19,940 nt of DNA from JAZQLP01 sp045629205 (lineage in GTDB: Bacteria > Bacillota > Clostridia > Oscillospirales > UBA644), in contig JAZQQT010000169.1 of assembly GCA_045629205.1 (NCBI GenBank), positions 1-19,940 of the forward strand, read 5' to 3'. Under the pieces are notes generated by a model. That model searched no databases, was not told the origin of the DNA, and saw only the letters and a list, made by a program, of their open reading frames with translations. Positions within the stretch are counted from its first letter, which is position 1, and each line of letters opens with the position of its first letter. Made by a program: the position numbers and the translations under genes. Shown here piece by piece: positions 14,100 through 19,940 of this stretch.

Positions 14100-15338
14100 A
14101 TGAATAAATTGATTGAAAGATTTATTAAATACGTGAAAGTCGAAACAAAAAGCGACGATTTATCCGAAACAACGCCGTCTGCTTTCAATGTTTTCGCGCT
14201 TTCCGAAATACTTGAAAAAGATCTGAAAGAAATCGGATGTTCCGATGTTTTTTATGACAGAAAAACCGCTTGCGTTTATGCGAAGATTTCCGCTTCGACT
14301 GGATACGAAACCGCTCCGGTTATCGGTTTTATTGCCCACATGGATACGTCGCCGGATTTCAGCGGGGAGAACGTTAATCCGATATTTACCGAAAACTATG
14401 ACGGAAACGATCTTCCGCTCGGAAAATCGGGCAGGATTCTTTCCGTAAAGGATTTTCCGCATCTTAAAAAACTTAAAGGCAGAACACTGATAACCACCGA
14501 CGGAACAACGCTTCTCGGTGCCGACGATAAGGCCGGAGTAGCAGAAATCATGGAAATGGCAGACAGAATTATATCCGATAAAATTCCGCATGGCGGTATA
14601 TCGATTTGTTTTACTCCAGATGAGGAAGTCGGGAAGGGAACGGATAATTTCGATCTTGAAAGATTCGGCGCCGACTTCGGCTACACTCTTGACGGAGATG
14701 AGGAAGGCTCTCTTTCATTTGAGAATTTCAACGCGGCAGCGGCGCATATTACTATTGAAGGAGTGAATGTTCATCCCGGAAGCGCAAAGGATATAATGAT
14801 AAACGCCTCTCTTGTTGCGATGGAAATCAATTCGCTTTTGCCTGCCGGCGAAATACCCGCCGATACGGAAGGATATGAAGGCTTTTTCCATTTGACTGAT
14901 ATGTGCGGATGTGTTGAAAAAGCGGAACTCAGATATATTATCCGCGATCACGATAAGAAAAAATTCGAGGAAAGAAAGAATCTTTGCGCCGCTGTTGTCG
15001 ATGAGATAAACGGTCGTTACGGCAAAGCAGTGGCAAAAATCGAAATAAAAGATCAGTATTATAATATGAGAGAATATATTGAGCCCGAAATGCATCTTGT
15101 TGATAACGCGATTGCTGCGGCGCGGGAACTCGGGCTTGATCCTGTTGCTCAGCCGATGCGCGGAGGCACCGACGGCGCCATGCTGACATACAAAGGGCTG
15201 CCTTGCCCGAATCTCGGAACAGGCGGATACGGATTTCACGGACCTTTCGAACATATTACGGTCGAGGGTATGGAACTTGAAACGCAGCTGATAATAAAAT
15301 TAGTGGAAAAATACGCCAAAATGATTCGCAAAGGCTGA
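14100..15338 (+). CDS. pepT: Peptidase T (tripeptide aminopeptidase)
   Basis: A cytoplasmic zinc aminopeptidase of family M20B that removes the N-terminal residue from tripeptides. The 412 residues match the usual ~408. Visible sites are GFIAHMD (76-82, zinc His80 and catalytic Asp82), LGADDKAG (139-146, bridging Asp142), FTPDEEVGKG (171-180, catalytic Glu175 and zinc Glu176), YTLDGD (195-200) and RGGTDGAML plus FHGPFEHI near the C-terminus. GGAG precedes the ATG by seven bases. It is divergent from the arginine operon across a 234-base control region, and its own promoter carries an ARG-like element. It is single-gene, closed by a strong terminator. Confidence 0.96.
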   Translation: MNKLIERFIKYVKVETKSDDLSETTPSAFNVFALSEILEKDLKEIGCSDVFYDRKTACVYAKISASTGYETAPVIGFIAHMDTSPDFSGENVNPIFTENYDGNDLPLGKSGRILSVKDFPHLKKLKGRTLITTDGTTLLGADDKAGVAEIMEMADRIISDKIPHGGISICFTPDEEVGKGTDNFDLERFGADFGYTLDGDEEGSLSFENFNAAAAHITIEGVNVHPGSAKDIMINASLVAMEINSLLPAGEIPADTEGYEGFFHLTDMCGCVEKAELRYIIRDHDKKKFEERKNLCAAVVDEINGRYGKAVAKIEIKDQYYNMREYIEPEMHLVDNAIAAARELGLDPVAQPMRGGTDGAMLTYKGLPCPNLGTGGYGFHGPFEHITVEGMELETQLIIKLVEKYAKMIRKG

Positions 15339-15346
15339 AAATCCGT

Positions 15347-15384
15347 AAACGGCGGCAGGATCCGATTTCTGCCGTCGTTTTTTT
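15347..15384 (+). terminator. Rho-independent terminator of pepT
   Basis: ACGGCGGCAG (15349-15358) pairs with CTGCCGTCGT (15369-15378) through ten pairs, one a G-U, extended by A-U pairs, with a 10-base loop and a run of seven Ts. It starts nine bases after the pepT stop. Confidence 0.92.
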
Positions 15385-15392
15385 CGTCAATC

Positions 15393-15421
15393 TTGACATA
15401 TCGGGTTGAAAGTGATATACT
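15393..15421 (+). promoter_or_regulatory. Sigma-A promoter of the ruvA cluster
   Basis: TTGACA (-35, 15393-15398), a 17-base spacer and TATACT (-10, 15416-15421). The start is predicted near 15428, about 32 bases before the ruvA ATG. No LexA-type inverted repeat overlaps it. It immediately follows the pepT terminator. Confidence 0.85.
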
Positions 15422-15459
15422 GACATCTAAAATGGATAAGTATTCGAAAGGACCTGCAT

Positions 15460-16068
15460 ATGTATTATTATTTTGACGGAAAACTTGCTTATTGCACCGC
15501 GGATACGGCGGTTATCGATTGCGGCGGAGTGGGTTATAAGCTTTCGATTTCGGCAAATACATACAAAGTGATAAACGGCAGGGAAACATGCCGCCTTTAT
15601 GCCTATCTTAACGTAAAAGAGGACGATATGTCGCTTTTCGGATTTGCGGACGAACAAGAAAAGATGTTTTTTACATTGCTTCTTTCGGTAAGCGGAGTAG
15701 GTCCTAAAGTCGCGCTTTCGGTTCTTTCGGAAATGCGCCCGGAAGAATTTGCCGCCTGCGTTCTCCGTAACGATGCCAACCGCATAAAAAAGACACCCGG
15801 TATAGGTCCGAAAATGGCACAGAGAATATGTCTCGAACTTCGCGATAAGATATCAAAAGCATCTGCGGGCGATACCGATATTGCCGATGCGGTTCAGAAC
15901 GGAACGGAAAACAGTTCAAAAGACGATGCCCTTGCTGCCCTGGTTACTCTCGGATATCAGCGCGCCGAGGCAAAAGCCGCTCTTGATAAATGTCTTGCGG
16001 ACAATACGGAAGATCTTATCCGTCAGGCACTGCGTGTTCTGTCGAGAAACGTTATCGGAATGAACTGA
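15460..16068 (+). CDS. ruvA: Holliday junction branch migration protein RuvA
   Basis: Binds four-way DNA junctions as a tetramer and loads the RuvB motor. The 202 residues show the N-terminal OB-fold domain with the acidic pin region KEDDMSLFGF (53-62), two helix-hairpin-helix elements SGVGPKVAL (78-86) and PGIGPKMAQRI (113-123), a flexible linker around 135-153, and the C-terminal RuvB-binding helices (DDALAALVTLGYQRAEAKAAL). GAAAGGA precedes the ATG by seven bases. It is the first gene of a five-gene cluster; ruvB follows after 13 bases. ruvC is not nearby. Confidence 0.97.
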   Translation: MYYYFDGKLAYCTADTAVIDCGGVGYKLSISANTYKVINGRETCRLYAYLNVKEDDMSLFGFADEQEKMFFTLLLSVSGVGPKVALSVLSEMRPEEFAACVLRNDANRIKKTPGIGPKMAQRICLELRDKISKASAGDTDIADAVQNGTENSSKDDALAALVTLGYQRAEAKAALDKCLADNTEDLIRQALRVLSRNVIGMN

Positions 16069-16081
16069 AAGGAGAGATTGA

Positions 16082-17131
16082 ATGGACGTCGGATTTGAAG
16101 ACTTTGAAGAAAGATTGCTGTCCGCAAGGACGATGAAAAGCGACGAGGATATCGAGTTCTCTCTCCGTCCTCACCGGATGGAAGAATATATCGGTCAGGA
16201 AAAAGTAAAAGAAAATCTGAGTATTTTTATAGAAGCGGCGAAAAAAAGAGGGGAATCTCTCGATCACGTTCTTCTTTACGGTCCTCCCGGACTCGGAAAA
16301 ACGACGCTTGCGAATATCATTGCCGCCGAAATGGGAGTTTCAATAAGGATTACAAGCGGTCCTGCTCTTGAAAAAACAGGCGATATAGTGGCATTGCTTA
16401 CCAATCTGCAGGACGGAGATGTTTTGTTTATCGATGAAATCCACCGACTGTCAAGAACGGTTGAGGAAGTTCTTTATCCCGCCATGGAAGATTATACGTT
16501 CGATATGATTATCGGCAAGGGTCCCGCCGCAAGGTCAATACGGTTTGACTTGCCGAGGTTCACCTTGATAGGCGCGACTACACGGTCGGGGCAGCTTGCT
16601 TCTCCTTTCAGAGACAGGTTCGGAGTTCTGCTTCGTCTTGAGCTTTACAAAACAGAAGAGCTTATGCAGATCGTCAAACGTTCTGCCGGAATATTGAATA
16701 TTCCGATAACAGAAGACGGAGCCAGAGAAATCGCTTCCCGTTCCAGAGGAACGCCGCGTGTGGCGAACAGAATGCTTCGCAGGGTCAGGGACTATGCTCA
16801 GGTTTTGGGAGACGGAGAAATAACGCAGTTGATTGCTTCCGAGGCGCTTTCAAAGCTCGAAATCGATAAGCTCGGACTTGATAACGTTGACCGTATTATG
16901 CTTCGAGCAATCATCAACAGCTATAACGGCGGTCCGGTTGGACTTGAGACATTGGGCGCGCTTATCGGCGAAGAACCGGTTACGATTGAAGACGTTTACG
17001 AGCCTTATCTGATGCAGATAGGTTTTCTCAACAGAACGCCGAGAGGTCGCTGCGTAACGCCCGCGGCATACGAACATCTCGGAATACCTTTTAACGGAAA
17101 CAGCGGCGGCGGAACCGCAACATTATTTTGA
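16082..17131 (+). CDS. ruvB: Holliday junction branch migration helicase RuvB
   Basis: Hexameric AAA+ ATPase that drives branch migration on RuvA-bound junctions. The 349 residues carry RPHRMEEYIGQ (29-39), Walker A GPPGLGKTT (67-75), Walker B FIDEIH (116-121), sensor 1 GATTRSG (164-170) with the SPFRDRFG arginine region (174-181), and a C-terminal winged helix ending in TPRGRCVTPAAYEHLG. A strong site AAAGGAGA precedes the ATG. The last ~10 residues are Gly-rich. It is 13 bases from ruvA and 14 bases from the following aminotransferase. Confidence 0.97.
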   Translation: MDVGFEDFEERLLSARTMKSDEDIEFSLRPHRMEEYIGQEKVKENLSIFIEAAKKRGESLDHVLLYGPPGLGKTTLANIIAAEMGVSIRITSGPALEKTGDIVALLTNLQDGDVLFIDEIHRLSRTVEEVLYPAMEDYTFDMIIGKGPAARSIRFDLPRFTLIGATTRSGQLASPFRDRFGVLLRLELYKTEELMQIVKRSAGILNIPITEDGAREIASRSRGTPRVANRMLRRVRDYAQVLGDGEITQLIASEALSKLEIDKLGLDNVDRIMLRAIINSYNGGPVGLETLGALIGEEPVTIEDVYEPYLMQIGFLNRTPRGRCVTPAAYEHLGIPFNGNSGGGTATLF

Positions 17132-17145
17132 AAAGAGAAATTGAT

Positions 17146-18336
17146 ATGGAATTTTCGGATAAAATAAAGACGGTCAAACCGTCTGCAATAAGAGAAATAT
17201 TCAAAGTCCTCGGTGACCAGAGTATTATTTCACTCGCGGGAGGCAATCCCGACCCGCGTTCGTTCCCTGCCGAACAGATGAAGATAATAGCCGATGATCT
17301 GTTTGTAAATAACAGTGCCGCATCGCTTCAATACAGCGTAACGGAAGGCTTTCCGAAGCTGCGCGAACAGGTTGCGGACAGACTTAATAAAAAATTCAAT
17401 TCATGCGGAGAAAACGACGTTGTTCTTATTATGACCGGCGGTCAGCAGGGAATTGACCTGACTTGTAAGGTCCTATGTAATGAGGGTGATACCGTAATCT
17501 GCGAAGACCCGTCCTTTATCGGCGCCCTCAATGCGTTCAGAACATACAATACACATTTATGCGGTGTCCCGGTGGAAGAAGACGGCATCAACGTGGAAGC
17601 TCTCGAAGAAGCGCTTAAAACCGAAAAGAACGTAAAACTTTTATATCTTATTCCTACTTTCCAGAATCCGACCGGCGTTTGCATGTCGCTTGAAAAGCGC
17701 AAGAAGGTTTACGAACTTGCCTGCAAATATAACGTTGTGATTCTCGAAGACAATCCTTACGGCGAACTCAGATTTGCCGGCGAGGATATTCCGACAATTA
17801 AGAGCATGGATACGGAAGGCAGAGTTGTTTACTGCGGTTCTTTCTCTAAAGTTCTTTCTCCCGGAATGCGAATCGGATTTCTTTCCTGCCCAAAAGAAAT
17901 ATCGGGTAAAATCGTTGTTGCAAAGCAGGTTACCGACGTTCATACAAACATTTTTTTCCAGATGCTCGTAAGCGGATATATGGAAAAATACGATATTGAC
18001 GAACATATAAAAGGAATCCGAGCTCTTTACAAATCAAAAGTAGCTGCGATGCAGGATGCGATTGCCGAATTTTTGCCTGCCGGTGTTACGTCAACAAAAC
18101 CCGAAGGCGGTCTTTTCCTATGGCTCGGTCTGCCGGGCGGAGTTGATTCTCAGCCTATATCATCCGCGCTTGTTAAAGAGAAAAAAGTCGCTGTCGTTCC
18201 CGGTAGCGCATTTATGCCTGATGAAACGAAAATCAGTTCCGGTATAAGACTTAATTATTCCATGTCCGATGAAGAACATCTCCGCGAGGGTGTAAGACGT
18301 ATCGGTGAATATCTTAAAGAAATCGGCATCGGTTGA
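17146..18336 (+). CDS. PLP-dependent class I/II aminotransferase
   Basis: A fold-type I aminotransferase of 396 residues, closest in pattern to the MocR-like/2-aminoadipate or aromatic aminotransferase group. Seen are LAGGNPDPRSFP (30-41), TGGQQGID (97-104, phosphate side), FQNPTG (172-177), EDNPYGELR (201-209) and SFSKVLSPGMRIG (232-244) with Schiff-base Lys235. No winged-helix DNA-binding domain is fused, so it is an enzyme rather than a MocR regulator. The substrate cannot be assigned. The start ATG at 17146 fits homologues; a TTG at 17128 in frame overlaps the ruvB stop and is less likely. The ribosome binding site is weak (AAAGAGA). It lies between ruvB and trpS, giving no clear functional hint. 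Confidence 0.85.
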   Translation: MEFSDKIKTVKPSAIREIFKVLGDQSIISLAGGNPDPRSFPAEQMKIIADDLFVNNSAASLQYSVTEGFPKLREQVADRLNKKFNSCGENDVVLIMTGGQQGIDLTCKVLCNEGDTVICEDPSFIGALNAFRTYNTHLCGVPVEEDGINVEALEEALKTEKNVKLLYLIPTFQNPTGVCMSLEKRKKVYELACKYNVVILEDNPYGELRFAGEDIPTIKSMDTEGRVVYCGSFSKVLSPGMRIGFLSCPKEISGKIVVAKQVTDVHTNIFFQMLVSGYMEKYDIDEHIKGIRALYKSKVAAMQDAIAEFLPAGVTSTKPEGGLFLWLGLPGGVDSQPISSALVKEKKVAVVPGSAFMPDETKISSGIRLNYSMSDEEHLREGVRRIGEYLKEIGIG

Positions 18337-18349
18337 GAGGATTAAAAAA

Positions 18350-19360
18350 ATGGAAAACGAAACACAGATTCAGAAAAAAACGATATTAAGCGGCATTAAG
18401 CCGACAGGCTCTCTTAATCTCGGCGGTTATCTCGGCGCAATGAAGAATTGGGTTGAGCTTTCGAACGACTATAACTGTCTGTTCTGCATAGCCGACCTTC
18501 ATTCTCTTACCATAAGAATTGATCCGGCGCAGCTGCGAAAGAATTCGATGGAGCTGTTCGCGCTGTTTATTGCCTGCGGTCTTGACCCCGAAAAGAATAT
18601 TCTCTTTTTCCAGAGCCATGTTCATCAGCATGCCGAGCTGGGATGGATTCTCGATTGTTATACCATGTTCGGAGAACTTTCGAGAATGACACAGTTCAAG
18701 GATAAATCTCTTAAAAAAGCAGACAATATCAATGCGGGACTTTTTACCTATCCTTCGCTTATGGCTGCGGATATTCTTCTTTATCAGGCAGATCTTGTTC
18801 CTGTCGGTGAAGACCAGATGCAGCATCTCGAAATCTGCCGCGACATTGCCACGAGATTTAACGGAATCTACGGTCAGACATTCAAAATCCCGGAAGGATA
18901 TACTCCGAAGGTCGGCGCGAGAATAAAATCTCTTACGGATCCCACTCAGAAAATGTCCAAGAGTGATGAGGATCAGAACGGAACGATTCAGATTCTCGAC
19001 GGCAGAGACGTTATTATCAGAAAATTCAAGAAAGCGGTTACCGATTCGGAGGCAAAAGTCCGCTATGCAGAGGGCAAAGACGGCATAAATAACCTTATGA
19101 CCATTTATTCGGCAATGACGGGCAAAAACTTTGTGGAAATCGAAGACGAATTTACCGGTAAGGGTTACGGCGACTTTAAAATGGCTGTCGGTGAGGTTGT
19201 CGCAGATAAACTTCAGGTCATCAAAGACAGATATGATGAACTTGTTTCCGACAAGGCGCAGTTTGAAGCCATATATCGTGCCGGAGCCGAAAAAGCCGGA
19301 TACCTTGCGAATAAAACTCTCCGCAAGGTATACAAAAAAGTCGGCTTGATAGAAAAATAA
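18350..19360 (+). CDS. trpS: Tryptophanyl-tRNA synthetase
   Basis: Class Ic synthetase charging tRNA-Trp. The 336 residues start with TILSGIKPTGSLNLGGYLGAM (11-31). The HIGH-type signature is NLGG (23-26) where TIGN or HLGN is usual. KMSKS is intact at 201-205, and the tryptophan/tRNA core reads AADILLYQADLVPVGEDQMQHLE (139-161). The start at 18350 has GAGAGG nine bases upstream; an in-frame ATG at 18305 lies inside the aminotransferase. No T-box leader or separate promoter fits in the 13-base gap, so expression follows the ruvA promoter. Length agrees with the family. Confidence 0.95.
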   Translation: MENETQIQKKTILSGIKPTGSLNLGGYLGAMKNWVELSNDYNCLFCIADLHSLTIRIDPAQLRKNSMELFALFIACGLDPEKNILFFQSHVHQHAELGWILDCYTMFGELSRMTQFKDKSLKKADNINAGLFTYPSLMAADILLYQADLVPVGEDQMQHLEICRDIATRFNGIYGQTFKIPEGYTPKVGARIKSLTDPTQKMSKSDEDQNGTIQILDGRDVIIRKFKKAVTDSEAKVRYAEGKDGINNLMTIYSAMTGKNFVEIEDEFTGKGYGDFKMAVGEVVADKLQVIKDRYDELVSDKAQFEAIYRAGAEKAGYLANKTLRKVYKKVGLIEK

Positions 19361-19367
19361 GGTTATT

Positions 19368-19820
19368 ATGAAAAGTTTTAAGGCAAGAAGACCGTTTTTG
19401 CTTAATCTGATCGAATCAATTGTTGCAGCCTGTGTCGTTGCGGGATTTATATTTTTATTTACTGTGTTGAACGGTTCCTCTCCCGAAACGACCGGTGATA
19501 AAGTTTTAAGGTGCGTTATGTTTGCGGTCACGGTTGCTGTCACAGTATTCGGGATCGGTTATCTGTTCGACGGTCTGCGTAATCTTCTCGGAGATCCCTC
19601 TATAGTGGTTTCCGATACGTCGATAAGCGTCAGCGGACAGGGAACTGCTGCGATAAAGGACGTTGATTCGCTTACGTTAAGAGAACTGAAGAAATACGAT
19701 GCTCTCGTTATAAGCGTGAACGGACGGAAAAAACCTTTGATTATTACCCCGCGATATACTACGGTTCCGATTATCACAATAAAAAAAGCAATAGAAAACA
19801 GAATAGAAGATCAAAAATAA
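19368..19820 (+). CDS. Hypothetical membrane protein, two transmembrane helices
   Basis: I do not recognise this 150-residue protein. It has a basic N-terminus, two hydrophobic helices (about 11-34 and 47-68) with a short loop between, and a soluble C-terminal part of about 80 residues. That part is rich in short beta-like stretches (SIVVSDTSISVSGQG, DALVISVNG, KPLIITPRYTTVPIITIKKAIENRI). The layout resembles bacterial PH-like membrane proteins, in which two helices precede a small beta domain, but this is only a shape comparison. AAGG lies five bases before the ATG, and trpS ends seven bases upstream, so it is the last gene of the ruvA cluster. Confidence 0.7.
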   Translation: MKSFKARRPFLLNLIESIVAACVVAGFIFLFTVLNGSSPETTGDKVLRCVMFAVTVAVTVFGIGYLFDGLRNLLGDPSIVVSDTSISVSGQGTAAIKDVDSLTLRELKKYDALVISVNGRKKPLIITPRYTTVPIITIKKAIENRIEDQK

Positions 19821-19870
19821 AATAACAGCGGCCGAATGCCTCACTCCCATAAGGAAGTATTTATCAAATA

Positions 19871-19920
19871 ATGAAACCCGCCGAAGGAAAAATCAGATTT
19901 CTCTTCGGCGGGTATTTCAT
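19871..19920. terminator. Hairpin terminator at the end of the ruvA cluster
   Basis: ACCCGCCGAAG (19876-19886) pairs perfectly with CTTCGGCGGGT (19903-19913). ATGAA and TTCAT extend the stem outside a 2-base bulge, and the loop is 16 bases. The following plus-strand tail is only moderately T-rich (ATTTCATTTATTT). The minus-strand tail is similar, so it may act in both directions between this cluster and a gene beyond the window. Bases 19821-19870 hold nothing else I can identify. Confidence 0.6.
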
Positions 19921-19940
19921 TTATTTAACAAACTGGGATT

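Noticed and set aside
15385..15459. LexA (SOS) box in the ruvA promoter
   Set aside because: No GAAC-N4-GTTC type inverted repeat is present around the -35, -10 or leader.
17128..17145. TTG start for the aminotransferase overlapping the ruvB stop
   Set aside because: It has no better ribosome binding site, and homologues begin near the ATG at 17146.
18337..18349. T-box or other riboswitch leader for trpS
   Set aside because: Only 13 bases separate trpS from the aminotransferase gene.
18386..19543. A 385-codon open frame on the minus strand opposite trpS
   Set aside because: It lies wholly across trpS and the next gene, has no homologous motifs or ribosome binding site, and is explained by the codon pattern of the real gene.
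1..19940. Mobile element, CRISPR array or integration at the tRNA-Ser gene
   Set aside because: No transposase, integrase, direct repeat array or duplicated tRNA 3' end was seen. The tRNA is followed at once by its terminator, and the rest of the window is ordinary chromosomal genes.

Overview
The window reads as the chromosome of a Bacillota member, most likely an anaerobic Clostridia lineage (inference). The reasons are moderate, AT-leaning composition, strong purine-rich ribosome binding sites, near-consensus sigma-A promoters, a Bacillus-type ARG box, and families common in gut clostridia (CPBP protease, DUF3810, CE15-like esterase). Genes are tightly packed. I see no insertion sequence, prophage, CRISPR array or other mobile element, and nearly everything is housekeeping.

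Layout. 1-148: a minus-strand tRNA-Ser(GCU) with its own promoter and terminator. 332-1913 (+): a TrmL-type tRNA methyltransferase followed by a CPBP membrane protein whose first catalytic Glu is replaced by Cys. 1908-2996 (-): a CE15-like alpha/beta hydrolase, converging on the CPBP gene and diverging from an HD-domain phosphohydrolase (3035-4753, +). 4721-5848 (-): a DUF3810 membrane protein with an HEMAH motif. 6011-13865 (-): a seven-gene arginine operon transcribed argG-argH-argC-argJ-argB-argD-argF. 14100-15338 (+): divergent peptidase T, pepT. 15460-19820 (+): ruvA-ruvB, a class I/II aminotransferase, trpS and a small membrane protein in one tight cluster ended by a hairpin.

Function. 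The arginine operon encodes every step from glutamate to arginine except carbamoyl phosphate synthesis. ArgJ allows the acetyl group to be recycled. ArgB has the N-terminal helix region seen in arginine-inhibited enzymes, and ArgC is the short type 2 form. The argG promoter (TTGCAT-17-TATAAT) is overlapped by an 18-base ARG box matching the Bacillus AhrC consensus as I recall it, and more TTATGCA half-sites lie around the predicted start point. The divergent pepT promoter carries a similar but shorter ATGAATAAAATGC element in its spacer, so arginine synthesis and peptide use may share a regulator.

I did not find a clearly new multi-gene system. The best leads are the argG/pepT control region, the CPBP active-site substitution, the cytoplasmic CE15-like enzyme next to an HD phosphohydrolase, and the uncharacterised DUF3810 protein.
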